From Oscillospiraceae bacterium (GTDB lineage: Bacteria > Bacillota > Clostridia > Oscillospirales > CAG-272), in NCBI GenBank assembly GCA_015064345.1, contig SVSK01000023.1, positions 1 to 32,411 on the forward strand: a stretch of 32,411 nucleotides of DNA, in the 5' to 3' direction. Each line of letters begins with the position of its first letter. The stretch's first letter is position 1. The notes under the pieces were generated by a model, which ran no database searches, had not been told where the DNA came from, and worked only from the letters and a program-made list of their open reading frames with translations. The position numbers were made by a program, and so were the translations under genes. This document shows positions 1 through 7,825 of this stretch, in pieces.

Positions 1-108
1 GTCCTGAACGAGGATGTCACCGAACTTTTCGTCGGGAGCATACCATCTGGAATCCCAGTTTTTGATTACACCAACACGGAGACCGTGGGGATTAACTTTC
101 TGTCCCAT
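1..108 (-). CDS. rpsC: 30S ribosomal protein S3, N-terminal fragment
   Basis: Reading the minus strand from ATG at 108 gives 36 residues beginning [18 protein letters not shown], the standard start of ribosomal protein S3, and the frame stays open to the window edge. S3 sits at the mRNA entry channel of the 30S subunit. It is the eighth gene of the S10 operon here and lies 13 nt downstream of rplV, the usual order. The ORF track missed it because it is cut by the window edge; about the last 180 residues lie outside. Confidence 0.95.
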   Translation of the reverse strand, partial: MGQKVNPHGLRVGVIKNWDSRWYAPDEKFGDILVQD

Positions 109-121
109 TATGCTTTCCTCC

Positions 122-457
122 TCATTCCTTCTCAGCCACAGCGATTGTGATGTGGCTTGTTCTCTTTAAGATTCTGTCAGCGGAACCCTTTGCGCGGGGC
201 ATGATTCTCTTAAGAGTCATACCGGGGCATACGAAGCAATCCTTAACGTAAAGCTTCTCGGTATCCATCTGGAAGTTGTGTTCTGCATCTGCCGCAACCT
301 TTGTAAGGAGCTTCAGTACGTGCTCGCTTGCAGCCTTAGGAGTATTCTTGAGAATACCTACTGCGATAGCGAGGTCCTTGCCTCTGATGAGGTCGAGGAC
401 GATCTTTACCTTACGAGGAGAGATGCGGATGTGCTTCTGAGTAGATCTTGTTTCCAT
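122..457 (-). CDS. rplV: 50S ribosomal protein L22
   Basis: The 111-aa product is the normal length for L22, which lines the peptide exit tunnel of the 50S subunit. Visible family features are the N-terminal stretch [19 protein letters not shown] and the C-terminal loop motif [19 protein letters not shown], which carries the macrolide-contact hairpin. It lies between rpsS and rpsC in the canonical S10 operon order and is translated from the common operon mRNA. Nothing is odd about it. Confidence 0.97.
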   Translation of the reverse strand: METRSTQKHIRISPRKVKIVLDLIRGKDLAIAVGILKNTPKAASEHVLKLLTKVAADAEHNFQMDTEKLYVKDCFVCPGMTLKRIMPRAKGSADRILKRTSHITIAVAEKE

Positions 458-475
458 CTTATTCTTTCTCCCTCG

Positions 476-760
476 TTATCTCTTACCGTTATTGGATGTC
501 TTGCTGCCTGCGTGACCCTTGAAGGTTCTTGTAGGAGCAAATTCACCGAACTTATGACCAACCATGTCCTCGGTAACATATACCGGAACGTGCTTTCTTC
601 CGTCGTGAACAGCAACTGTGTGTCCTACGAATTCAGGGAAGATTGTAGAGGCTCTTGACCATGTCTTGAGCACTTTCTTTTCGCCCTTTTCGTTCATCTC
701 GCAAACTCTCTTGTAGAGCTTTTCTTCGATGTAGGGTGCCTTTTTCAAACTTCTGCTCAT
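476..760 (-). CDS. rpsS: 30S ribosomal protein S19
   Basis: The 94-aa product starts [15 protein letters not shown] and contains the motif [17 protein letters not shown] and the ending [14 protein letters not shown], all diagnostic of S19, a 30S head protein near the A-site finger. Length matches the family. A ribosome site (GGAGGC) lies just upstream of ATG at 760. It lies 18 nt upstream of rplV and the same distance downstream of rplB in the S10 operon. Confidence 0.97.
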   Translation of the reverse strand: MSRSLKKAPYIEEKLYKRVCEMNEKGEKKVLKTWSRASTIFPEFVGHTVAVHDGRKHVPVYVTEDMVGHKFGEFAPTRTFKGHAGSKTSNNGKR

Positions 761-778
761 ATTATGTTGCCTCCTTCC

Positions 779-1609
779 TTATTTACCGTTTCTGCGCTTT
801 ACGATCATCTTATCGGTTCTAGCCTTCTTGTTACGAGTCTTGTAACCGAGAGCGGGCTTACCCCAAGGAGTAACCGGGCCGGGACGACCGATGGGAGAAC
901 GACCTTCACCACCACCGTGAGGGTGATCGCAGGGGTTCATTACGGAACCGCGTACTGTAGGACGGATGCCCATGTGACGCTTCTTACCGGCTTTACCGAT
1001 CTTTACTGTATCGTGTTCGATGTTACCGATCTGACCGATTGTTGCCTTGCAGTCAGAGCGAACGTAGCGCATTTCACCGGAGGGGAGACGAACCATTGCG
1101 AGGTCACCTTCTCTACCCATGAGCTGTGCCTGTGTACCTGCAGAACGAACGAGCTGACCGCCGTTGCCGGGGTAAAGTTCGATGTTGTGGATGAAGGTAC
1201 CAACGGGGATGTTTGCAAGGGGAAGTGTGTTACCGGGAACGATATCTGCGTTCTCACCGGAGTACAGAACCTGACCGTCTGTTACGCCTACAGGAGCGAG
1301 AATGTAGCTCTTCTTACCTGCTTCGTCCTGAAGGAGAGCAATGTAAGCTGTTCTGTTGGGGTCGTATTCAACACCGATAACAGTCTGAGCCAGAGTGTTC
1401 TGTCTCTTGAAGTCGATGATACGGTACTTCTGTCTGTTTCCGCCACCCTTGTGACGTACTGTGATGCGGCCGTAGGAGTTACGACCTGCGTTCTTTTTCT
1501 TTTTAGCAAGAAGACTCTTCTCGGGGGTAAACTTTGTTACTTCCTCGAATGAAGGAACGGACATATGTCTTCTCGCCGGAGTAGTCGGCTTATACTTGAT
1601 TGTAGGCAT
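779..1609 (-). CDS. rplB: 50S ribosomal protein L2
   Basis: The 276-aa product has the L2 hallmarks. The N-terminus is [18 protein letters not shown], the middle has the [19 protein letters not shown]-binding region, and the C-terminus has the [20 protein letters not shown] segment that contains the conserved histidine near the peptidyl-transferase centre. L2 is needed for subunit association and peptidyl transfer. Length is typical. It is the fifth gene of the operon, preceded by AGGAGG and lying 19 nt after rplW. Confidence 0.98.
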   Translation of the reverse strand: MPTIKYKPTTPARRHMSVPSFEEVTKFTPEKSLLAKKKKNAGRNSYGRITVRHKGGGNRQKYRIIDFKRQNTLAQTVIGVEYDPNRTAYIALLQDEAGKKSYILAPVGVTDGQVLYSGENADIVPGNTLPLANIPVGTFIHNIELYPGNGGQLVRSAGTQAQLMGREGDLAMVRLPSGEMRYVRSDCKATIGQIGNIEHDTVKIGKAGKKRHMGIRPTVRGSVMNPCDHPHGGGEGRSPIGRPGPVTPWGKPALGYKTRNKKARTDKMIVKRRNGK

Positions 1610-1628
1610 TTGTACTTTCCTCCTTTAA

Positions 1629-1925
1629 TTAGTTCATACCTTCAAAGAACTCGATTGTCTTGGAGTCCTCTGTGAGGGTTACGATGGCCTTCTTCCAAGC
1701 AGCAGTCTTACCGGCCTGGTAACGAACTCTCTTGGTCTTAGCCTTCATGTTGATTGTGTTTACGGAAGCAACCTTTGTGCCTTCGAACATTGCTTCAACA
1801 GCCTTTGCGATCTCGGGCTTTGTTGCGTTCTTTGCAACTTCGAAGCAGTACTTTCTTTCGCTGATCATGTCCATGGACTTTTCAGTGATAAGAGGCTTCT
1901 TAATGATGTCCTGAATGAATTTCAT
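1629..1925 (-). CDS. rplW: 50S ribosomal protein L23
   Basis: The 98-aa product starts MKFIQDIIKKPLITEKSM and has the MKAKTKRVRYQAGKTAAWKKA loop that contacts 23S rRNA. L23 sits at the exit tunnel, where trigger factor and SRP dock. Its start codon overlaps the rplD stop by one base (TAATG), so the two are probably translationally coupled. Length and order are canonical. Confidence 0.97.
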   Translation of the reverse strand: MKFIQDIIKKPLITEKSMDMISERKYCFEVAKNATKPEIAKAVEAMFEGTKVASVNTINMKAKTKRVRYQAGKTAAWKKAIVTLTEDSKTIEFFEGMN

Positions 1926-2548
1926 TACGCATATACCTCCTCAATCTTTTCAACAGCAGCCTTAGCTACGATGAAAGAGTCACAGTTAAGAATGTCGTAA
2001 ACATTCAGGGTGTTGTAAAGAGCTGTCTTTACGCCGGGGATGTTTGCAAGGCTTGCGAGAACCTTTTCGTCCTTCTCAGCGAGAACTACGAGAACCTTCT
2101 TTGCTGCGCCTACTGCTGCAAGCATCTTAACCATTGTCTTGGTCTTGTATTCAGCTGTTTCGATCTTGTCGATAACAACCATTTCGTTACCTGCTACCTT
2201 GCTTGAAAGTGCGGAGAACATTGCGATACGAGCAACCTTCTTGTTCATCTTTGTCTTGTAAAGGCGAGGCTTAGGACCAAGTGCTACGCCGCCGTGTGTC
2301 CACTGAGGAGATCTTGTGGAACCCTGTCTTGCACGACCTGTTCCCTTCTGTCTCCAGGGCTTCTTACCGCCGCCGGATACTTCGGTACGAGTAAGTGTGG
2401 ACTGTGTACCCTGTCTCTGGTTACCCAGATATCTCTTTACTGCCGCATGGAGGACAGCACCGTTAATGTCGGCTGCGAAGATAGCGTCGGACAGATTCAT
2501 TGTACCAACTGCTTCGCCTGCCATGTTTAATACTTTAATTTCGGGCAT
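1925..2548 (-). CDS. rplD: 50S ribosomal protein L4
   Basis: The 207-aa product carries the L4 core GGGKKPWRQKGTGRARQGS followed by SPQWTHGGVALGPKPR. This is the extended loop that reaches into the exit tunnel wall. In several bacteria L4 is also the autoregulator of the S10 operon; whether it does so here is unknown, but see the leader entries. It sits between rplC and rplW as usual and overlaps rplW by one base. Confidence 0.97.
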   Translation of the reverse strand: MPEIKVLNMAGEAVGTMNLSDAIFAADINGAVLHAAVKRYLGNQRQGTQSTLTRTEVSGGGKKPWRQKGTGRARQGSTRSPQWTHGGVALGPKPRLYKTKMNKKVARIAMFSALSSKVAGNEMVVIDKIETAEYKTKTMVKMLAAVGAAKKVLVVLAEKDEKVLASLANIPGVKTALYNTLNVYDILNCDSFIVAKAAVEKIEEVYA

Positions 2549-2568
2549 TTTTTCTTCCTCCTTCCGAC

Positions 2569-3201
2569 TTATGCTTTAACGCTGTCACGGATGAATACGA
2601 TTCCGCCCTTACCGCCGGGAACTGCGCCCTTGATAGCGATGAGGTTCTTCTCTGTATCAACCTTAACAACTTCAAGATTTAATACTGTAACCTGTTCGTT
2701 ACCGTACTGACCTGCCATCTTCTTGTTCTTGTAGATTCTGGAAGGTGTGGAGTTCTGACCGAGAGAACCGCCGTGACGATGGATAGGACCACCGCCGTGT
2801 GTTATTCTCTTGATCTTGAAGTTCCATCTCTTTACTACGCCGCTGTAACCGTGACCCTTTGTAATACCTGTAATGTCGACCTTGTCGCCTGCTGCGAAGG
2901 TATCGGCGGCTATTACATCGCCAACGTTAAGTGCGGAAATATCCTCGAGACGGAATTCCTTAAGGTGACGCTTTGCATTTACGCCAGCCTTCTTGAAGTG
3001 ACCAGCCGCGGGCTTGTTAACGAGCTTTTCGCGGATGTCTTCGAATGCGAGCTGTACAGCTTCATAGCCGTCAGTCTCAACTGTCTTCTTCTGTGTAATG
3101 GAGCAGGGACCTGCTTCAATCACAGTTACCGGGGTAACAGATCCGTCTTCATTGAAGATCTGTGTCATACCCAGCTTCTTTCCGATGATACCTTTTTTCA
3201 T
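2569..3201 (-). CDS. rplC: 50S ribosomal protein L3
   Basis: The 210-aa product starts [20 protein letters not shown] and holds the L3 signature [14 protein letters not shown]...[21 protein letters not shown], the central extension close to the peptidyl-transferase centre. L3 is an early 50S assembly protein. AGGAGG lies 8 nt before ATG at 3201. A 185-nt structured spacer separates it from rpsJ, longer than the ~20-nt gaps elsewhere in this operon. Confidence 0.97.
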   Translation of the reverse strand: MKKGIIGKKLGMTQIFNEDGSVTPVTVIEAGPCSITQKKTVETDGYEAVQLAFEDIREKLVNKPAAGHFKKAGVNAKRHLKEFRLEDISALNVGDVIAADTFAAGDKVDITGITKGHGYSGVVKRWNFKIKRITHGGGPIHRHGGSLGQNSTPSRIYKNKKMAGQYGNEQVTVLNLEVVKVDTEKNLIAIKGAVPGGKGGIVFIRDSVKA

Positions 3202-3386
3202 CGAAGTCTTCCTCCTATAATAGGTTATTGGTTGACCGTTCGAATTTTACCGGAGCTACCCGGCACAGTCAACGTGACCCGACCGCCATCAAGCTCCTGA
3301 GTGTCGCGCCGGAATAAGCACTCTTCAGATACGCTCTGTACGGTGTTCGGTTTAGCTTTTTCAGTGTTAATAATTAAATGAAGTGA
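3202..3386 (-). promoter_or_regulatory. Structured rpsJ-rplC spacer, candidate leader RNA
   Basis: On the transcript strand the spacer folds by eye into a nested stem. GGAGCT (3297-3292) pairs with AGCTCC (3257-3252). Inside it GGC pairs with GCC (3287-3285 with 3264-3262), and GTCA-CGT-TGAC (3278-3268) forms the tip. A second hairpin, GAGTG/CACTC, lies just upstream. No ORF is seen. The position directly before rplC and its AGGAGG suggests a cis-regulatory or processing element for rplC-rplD translation. That is inference, and I do not recognise it as a named RNA family. Confidence 0.45.
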
Positions 3387-3698
3387 TTAGAGCTTTACGT
3401 CGATGTCCACGCCAGCGGGGAGTTCAACGGACATAAGAGCTTCTACAACCTTCTGAGAAGGCTTCTTGATCTGGATAAGTCTCTTGTGGGTTCTCTGTTC
3501 GAACTGCTCACGGCTGTCCTTGTACTTGTGAACCGCACGGAGAATTGTGATGATCTCCTTCTCTGTAGGAAGCGGAATAGGACCGGATACCTCTGCGCCG
3601 TTGCGCTTTGCGATATCTACGATCTTAGCTGCTGCCTGGTCTGCGAGTGTGTGCTCGTAGCTTCTGATCTTAACGCTGATTTTTTCCTGTACTGCCAT
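3387..3698 (-). CDS. rpsJ: 30S ribosomal protein S10 (NusE)
   Basis: The ORF track extends this frame to 3983, but the real protein is the last 103 residues, starting [18 protein letters not shown] at ATG 3698. AGGAGGC lies about 8 nt upstream, and the upstream 95 residues are translated 5' leader. The core [17 protein letters not shown] and C-terminal [10 protein letters not shown] are standard S10. S10 is a 30S head protein and also NusE, the partner of NusB in transcription antitermination. It is the first gene of the operon. Confidence 0.97.
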   Translation of the reverse strand: MAVQEKISVKIRSYEHTLADQAAAKIVDIAKRNGAEVSGPIPLPTEKEIITILRAVHKYKDSREQFEQRTHKRLIQIKKPSQKVVEALMSVELPAGVDIDVKL

Positions 3699-3985
3699 TT
3701 TTGTTTGCCTCCTTTGAGCTATACTTTTGAAATAGTTTGAGGCGATGAACACGGCTCCGGGTGTGTCGAGCGGGTACTTAATGAATCCGAACCATGGGTT
3801 TCGCTGGGAAATCGCAGGGCTCGGTAAACACAGCGAGACTATTGCCACGCTGCAAAACCCGTCATACACGGGGAGACTGTTCGTCTTCGCCCGATTTACT
3901 CGGACATACTCCACGGAAATTACCTGCAATTCGTCTGACAGTATTTGACGAAAGCAGCAACCTCCCGCTTCTACGCACATCAAGC
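3699..3985 (-). promoter_or_regulatory. S10 operon 5' leader (~285 nt)
   Basis: Between the promoter at 3992-4020 and the rpsJ start lies a long untranslated leader. It contains at least one short perfect hairpin (CCCGT-GTATG-ACGGG, around 3859-3873) and several GC-rich inverted segments. Leaders of this length before rpsJ are sites of L4-mediated autoregulation in some bacteria. I infer a regulatory role from length and position only and could not match a specific structure. Confidence 0.45.
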
Positions 3986-3991
3986 GGAGTT

Positions 3992-4020
3992 ATTTTACCA
4001 TATATATAAGTAAAAATCAA
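3992..4020 (-). promoter_or_regulatory. Sigma-A promoter of the S10 operon
   Basis: On the minus strand TTGATT (4020-4015) is followed after exactly 17 nt by TAAAAT (3997-3992), with TG one base upstream of the -10 (TGG-TAAAAT, extended -10). Transcription would start near 3985. An AT-rich region and a 9-bp inverted repeat lie just upstream. Confidence 0.8.
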
Positions 4021-4038
4021 GGTTTTCCTCGAAAAAAG

Positions 4039-4100
4039 GTGCAAAATTTGTGTGTAGAATTTTTAACGAAGTTTTTGTAGGTGTTTTGTGTATTTTGCAC
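4039..4100. repeat. 9-bp inverted repeat upstream of the S10 promoter
   Basis: GTGCAAAAT (4039-4047) and ATTTTGCAC (4092-4100) are perfect inverted arms enclosing 44 nt, starting 19 bp upstream of the S10 -35 box. This could be a protein-binding site, an AT-rich UP-like region or chance. No repeat copy was noticed elsewhere in the window. Confidence 0.3.
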
Positions 4101-4140
4101 AAAAGCGGGGTTTGGGGTGGTTTTTTTAGCGTTCTCTTTA

Positions 4141-4335
4141 TTGTTTAGCTGAACTTGTTTGTTTAACCAAAGTCCCCACTCTCGTGGGGAGCATAAGAGG
4201 TGTAAGCGCAGACACCTCTTATGAATCACCCTGCGCTTAAGGATAGGGGAAAGTCACTTCGTTCTATTTCCCCTCCTTAAGAATCCAACCCCTTTGACTC
4301 TGCTTTTGCCAAAACATAAAGCGACTCACGCCAAT
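4141..4335 (+). repeat. Mosaic hairpin repeat, family 2, copy A
   Basis: This non-coding unit is made of three perfect hairpins. TCCCCAC/GTGGGGA lies at 4173-4190, ATAAGAGGTGT/ACACCTCTTAT at 4193-4222, and AGGGGAAA/TTTCCCCT with flanking CTTAAGG/CCTTAAG at 4236-4281. The end AAAGCGACTCACGCCAAT recurs exactly at 22731-22748. The internal loop GTCACTTCGTTCTA recurs at 29114-29127. Copies B, C and D lie at 4440-4690, 22492-22748 and 28930-29165. No coding potential or transposase is seen. Confidence 0.7.
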
Positions 4336-4439
4336 GGGGTAATCCGTGTTTGCGGCTGACACGTCTGTTAAGTTTGAACTTGTTTGTGGAGTTCGATTGA
4401 CATGGTTAATAAATCGGCTCGTTTGCTTACAGTTTTTAG

Positions 4440-4690
4440 CGAAACGAAAAGCCAAGAAGGGGATCCTTAAGGGGAAGAATCAGAGAAGTTGCAGTGAATT
4501 CTTCCAATGCAGTAATAATTGGCGGGATTCAGTCGCTTGAGAGTACAGGCAATATTATATATCCCGTCCTCCTTCCCCTTAAGTGGACGGTGATTCACAA
4601 GAGGTGTGGACATGGAACACCTCTTGTGCGCCCCACGCGTAGTGCAAAAATTATGTTAAACAAAAAAGTTCGGTTGAAGAGTAAAGCGGC
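4440..4690 (-). repeat. Mosaic hairpin repeat, family 2, copy B (inverted)
   Basis: Read on the minus strand this begins GCCGCTTTACTCTTCAACCG and TTTTTGCACTACGCGTGGGG, matching the starts of copies C and D. It carries a 12-bp perfect hairpin CACAAGAGGTGT/ACACCTCTTGTG (4596-4607, 4617-4628) and the 12-bp inverted repeat CTTAAGGGGAAG/CTTCCCCTTAAG (4466-4477, 4572-4583). It faces copy A, so the 4021-4908 spacer holds an inverted pair of the same element. Confidence 0.65.
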
Positions 4691-4756
4691 ATGAATTGAG
4701 TGGGTATTTTCCCACACAAGAGGAAGAAACACACAAAACAAAAAACTTTTAATAAA

Positions 4757-4787
4757 AATCTACATTATTTTAATATAAATGTAGATT
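4757..4787. promoter_or_regulatory. 10-bp palindromic arms at the gdpP promoter
   Basis: AATCTACATT (4757-4766) and AATGTAGATT (4778-4787) are perfect inverted arms with an 11-nt AT-only centre. The right arm covers the -35 position of the gdpP promoter. The geometry fits a dimeric repressor or activator operator, although a hairpin is also possible. No regulator gene lies next to it. Confidence 0.4.
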
Positions 4788-4810
4788 CTCGCGCAGTTTT
4801 GTGCTATAAT
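4782..4810 (+). promoter_or_regulatory. Probable promoter of gdpP
   Basis: A perfect TATAAT (4805-4810) is preceded by TGC, an extended -10. At 17-nt spacing the -35 hexamer is TAGATT, weak but compatible with an extended -10 promoter. Transcription would start near 4817, about 90 nt upstream of gdpP. Confidence 0.6.
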
Positions 4811-4908
4811 ATATGGTAAAGTACAATTATCATGGGTCAATATACGAAAAAACAAACGAAGAATATCCTATCAGTTGAATAAAACAAAAGAAAGGCTGAT
4901 TTGATCTT

Positions 4909-6924
4909 ATGACAAAAAACAGTAAAGATAAAAATGACCTCAGAAGAATACGGCAAGAAACCGGTATAGCTGCCGCAGCAAGCGGAGCTGTCTTCATCAT
5001 CGTCTTCGCCATACTGGCACTCCTCACAGAACTCCCACTTGCACCCTTCGGAGTGCTCTTCTTCCTGCTTCACTGCGGTGTGTGCGTGGGTGCGTACTTC
5101 TTCTTTGAAAAGCAGGCTCGGCGAGGTGCCGTTGACGAAAATCTGGCTCCCGTTATGGGACGCATCATGTTCGACGCAGTGGTAAAGATGAATTCTCCCG
5201 TGTTTATATGTAACTCCGCAGAGCGTGTGGTTTGGTTCAACTCTGCAATGGAATCAATGTATCCCGAGAAGAGCAAACTGCACGGTACTCACATAACCGA
5301 CCTGTGCGGCGTCAGCCTCGGCGAGATCAGAGAAGACAGAAGCACCGACGGCGCAAGGCTGGTCATTGGGGAACGCTCATTTTCCGCAAAATACAATCAT
5401 ATCCGCACAGAGGAAGATGATTTCGCGCTTATCATTACGACGGAAACCACAGAGCTTGACGCGCTCTCCGAAAAAATGGCGGGAGACGAGATCGTGATCT
5501 GTTATATCATCATCGACAACCTCGGTGAAATGATGCAGTACGATAGCGAGCAGTACAGACCCGCATCCTCAAAGATCGACGAGATACTCCGCGCATGGGC
5601 AGGTGAATACGGCGGCATACTCAAGGAGTACGAGCGCGACAAGTATCTGTTCATCACAGAAAACAGAGTGCTCCACGAGCTTATTATCCAGAAATTCGAC
5701 ATCCTCGACAGAGTCCGCGGTGTTACGGTAGGCGACACTAACCTGCCCCTGACCATTTCCATGGGCGTTTCCGCTATCCACGGCACCTTCGAGGAAAAAG
5801 AAAAAGCAGCCCACGCGGCTCTCGATATGGCTCTTCAGCGAGGCGGTGACCAGGCGGCTGTAAAGAGCGACGAGTCAATGGACTTCTTTGGCGGTGTGAC
5901 AAAAACCGTTCAGAAGAGAACCAACGTCCGCGCACGAGTAGTATCCAACGCGCTTATGGCGGCAATGAAGAAGGCTTCAAACGTGCTCATCATGGGCCAC
6001 AGATACGCTGACTTCGACGCCTTCGGCTCATGCGTGGGACTTGCCAAGCTGGCTATGTTCTGCGGTGCCAAGGTTAACGTGATCATCGACACAGCCGACC
6101 GCAATCTCCTCGGTTGCCGACAGATGCTTGAAAACGAAGAAGAGTTTGGCGGTGTGTTTATCGACGCAGCCCACGGACTTGATCTGCTCCGCACAGACAC
6201 GCTGGTGATCCTCTCCGACGTAAATAACCTTAAGATCTGCGAATGTCCCGAGCTCGCTGACCGCACAGACTCCCTCGCAGTCATCGACCACCACAGAAAG
6301 GTGTCCGAATTTGAAAGCGAGCCTGATGTTGAGTACATCGAGCCCTCCGCTTCATCCGCTTGCGAGCTTGTGGCGGAAATGCTTGAGCAGGTTCTCCCGA
6401 AGGATGCGCTCTCGTCCGCAGTTGCAAGCGTTATGCTGGCGGGCATCACCCTTGACACAAAGCAGTTTACCAAAAATACAGGTACACGAACATTCTCCTC
6501 AGCCATGTATCTCCGTGACAGAGGCGCCGACCCCACAGCAGTACGCGCGCTGTTCAAGGAAAGCTTCGACGACTATATGCGCGAGGCGAAATTCCGCGGA
6601 AACGTGGATATTTACCGTGGCATTTGTGCCATCACCATCGTTGACGATATCAGCGAAGAGGACGGCGGCTTCAGAATCATCGCGGCAAAGGCGGCAGACA
6701 ATCTCCTCATGGTTGACGGAGTAAAGGCATCATTCGCCATCATTCGTCTCGGCGAGGTGGTACACATCTCCGCAAGAAGTGCCGGCGGAATCAACGTCCA
6801 GCTTATTATGGAAGAGCTTGGCGGCGGCGGTCACTTCGACGGTGCGGCGGCTCAGATACGCGAACAGACCATGGACGAGGTGCTCGCATCTCTCAAGAAA
6901 TCCATTGATAAAATAGTAGGATAA
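4909..6924 (+). CDS. gdpP: Cyclic-di-AMP phosphodiesterase GdpP (DHH/DHHA1 family)
   Basis: The 671-aa membrane protein has the GdpP layout: two N-terminal TM helices (about 20-42 and 47-66), a PAS-like domain, a degenerate GGDEF-type domain ending SMGVSAIHGTFEEKE, then DHH (MGHRYADFDAFGS at 362, IDHHRK with DHH at 460-462) and DHHA1 (LGGGGHFDGAA near 637). The family hydrolyses c-di-AMP to pApA and so controls potassium, osmotic and wall homeostasis. The second aspartate motif reads YADFDAFGS where many homologues have PDMDAIG, keeping both aspartates. Length and the downstream rplI-dnaB neighbours match the usual Firmicutes locus. ATG 4909 is chosen because it gives the complete TM region; a weak GAAAGG lies upstream. 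Confidence 0.93.
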   Translation: MTKNSKDKNDLRRIRQETGIAAAASGAVFIIVFAILALLTELPLAPFGVLFFLLHCGVCVGAYFFFEKQARRGAVDENLAPVMGRIMFDAVVKMNSPVFICNSAERVVWFNSAMESMYPEKSKLHGTHITDLCGVSLGEIREDRSTDGARLVIGERSFSAKYNHIRTEEDDFALIITTETTELDALSEKMAGDEIVICYIIIDNLGEMMQYDSEQYRPASSKIDEILRAWAGEYGGILKEYERDKYLFITENRVLHELIIQKFDILDRVRGVTVGDTNLPLTISMGVSAIHGTFEEKEKAAHAALDMALQRGGDQAAVKSDESMDFFGGVTKTVQKRTNVRARVVSNALMAAMKKASNVLIMGHRYADFDAFGSCVGLAKLAMFCGAKVNVIIDTADRNLLGCRQMLENEEEFGGVFIDAAHGLDLLRTDTLVILSDVNNLKICECPELADRTDSLAVIDHHRKVSEFESEPDVEYIEPSASSACELVAEMLEQVLPKDALSSAVASVMLAGITLDTKQFTKNTGTRTFSSAMYLRDRGADPTAVRALFKESFDDYMREAKFRGNVDIYRGICAITIVDDISEEDGGFRIIAAKAADNLLMVDGVKASFAIIRLGEVVHISARSAGGINVQLIMEELGGGGHFDGAAAQIREQTMDEVLASLKKSIDKIVG

Positions 6925-6967
6925 AATATATTTCTAAAAACACATACCCATTTCGGAGGAAAAAATA

Positions 6968-7411
6968 ATGAAAGTAGTACTTTTACAGGACGTTAAAGGA
7001 CAGGGCAAGAAGGACGAAGTGATCAACGTATCCGACGGATATGCTCGCAACTTCCTCTTCCCGAAGAAATTAGCAGTTGAGGCTGATGCGAAGATCCTCA
7101 ACGACATAAAGAACAAGGAAGCGGCAAGGCTCCGCAAGATCGAGCTTGAAAAGGCAGCGGCAAGAGAAACAGCCCAGCAGCTCCAGGCTCTTATCGTAAA
7201 GATCAAGATCCAGCAGGGCAACGACGGCAAGTTCTACGGCTCCGTTACCACAAAGGACATCGCAGAGGCACTTCTCGCACAGCACAAGATCGAGATCGAC
7301 AAGCGCAAGATCGTTATGCAGAACCCCATCAAGGCATACGGCACATACACAGTTGACGTAAAGCTTTACCCCGAGATCGCCGGCAAGATCAACGTGCTGG
7401 TTTGTGAGTAA
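6968..7411 (+). CDS. rplI: 50S ribosomal protein L9
   Basis: The 147-aa product starts [20 protein letters not shown] and continues [16 protein letters not shown], the L9 N-domain that binds 23S rRNA. A long connecting helix rich in Lys/Glu/Ala and a C-domain ([17 protein letters not shown]) follow. L9 influences reading-frame maintenance. GGAGGA lies 8 nt upstream of ATG. It is 43 nt after gdpP and probably co-transcribed with it. Confidence 0.97.
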   Translation: MKVVLLQDVKGQGKKDEVINVSDGYARNFLFPKKLAVEADAKILNDIKNKEAARLRKIELEKAAARETAQQLQALIVKIKIQQGNDGKFYGSVTTKDIAEALLAQHKIEIDKRKIVMQNPIKAYGTYTVDVKLYPEIAGKINVLVCE

Positions 7412-7431
7412 GTCGAGGTCAGACCTTAGCC

Positions 7432-7593
7432 TGTCATCCCGAGCGAAGTACATAGTACGTAGCAGAAGGATCTAATAGAGATTCTTCGATTTGGGTAGGG
7501 GATTATAATATCAAACCCCACACGTTACGCCGACCCTACCCGCGAGAACTTCGTTCTCGTCATGTTCTTCCATGATTTCCGCTCAGAATGACA
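7432..7593. repeat. TGTCAT inverted-terminus repeat, family 3, copy A (interrupted)
   Basis: The ends TGTCATCCCGAGCG (7432-7445) and CGCTCAGAATGACA (7580-7593) are inverted copies, matching at 12 of 14 positions. Inside is AGGATCTA...AGATTCTTCGA, also present in reverse in the 64-bp copy at 26012-26075. Where the short copy has 16 nt, this one has about 86 nt containing a whole family-1 element, so it appears to have received an insertion. I recall similar dispersed sequences in many bacterial genomes; unverified. Confidence 0.65.
7493..7559 (+). repeat. Two-hairpin intergenic element, family 1, copy a
   Basis: GGGTAGGG (7493-7500) pairs with CCCTACCC a few dozen bases later. It is followed directly by the perfect hairpin CGAGAACTTCGTTCTCG (7543-7559). 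Four more copies with the same two-part plan lie at 7643, 25755, 26149 and 28994. Confidence 0.7.
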
Positions 7594-7642
7594 AAGTGTA
7601 ACTTTTTAATACAATTTCACTTTTCGAACCATAGTGAGAAAA

Positions 7643-7763
7643 GCCGGGTGGAATATTTACGGTACGATAACATGGAGTTAGTCCGAGGTTGCGTAGCAAC
7701 TCGACGAGTTCCCTATGACAAGGAGGGAACTCGGTCTATTCCACCCACGAGACTTCGTCTCGG
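7643..7763 (+). repeat. Two-hairpin intergenic element, family 1, copy b (long form)
   Basis: GCCGGGTGGAATAT at the left pairs through GGGTGGAATA with the TATTCCACCC before 7747, followed by hairpin CGAGACTTCGTCTCG (7748-7762). Relative to copy c it holds about 50 extra bases forming two hairpins (GTTGC-GTA-GCAAC and GAGTTCC...GGAACTC). With copy a and the family-3 unit it fills most of the 7412-7825 gap. The remaining ~60 nt before dnaB show nothing recognisable. Confidence 0.7.
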
Positions 7764-7825
7764 TTATTTTAGCTTAACTTCTTCACTCTTCACTCTTACC
7801 TATTACTTCATTTTCGGGAGTTCAT

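Noticed and set aside
764-1552. 262-aa plus-strand ORF opposite rplB
   Set aside because: Antisense to L2, with Thr/Val-rich shadow composition and no function visible.
3699-3983. 95-residue N-terminal extension of S10 in the ORF track
   Set aside because: S10 is ~102 residues. The family N-terminus and AGGAGG are at 3698, and the promoter places the extension in untranslated leader.
4017-4694. Several 60-70-aa ORFs in the S10-gdpP spacer
   Set aside because: They fall on hairpin repeats also found at 22492 and 28930, where the frames are not kept.
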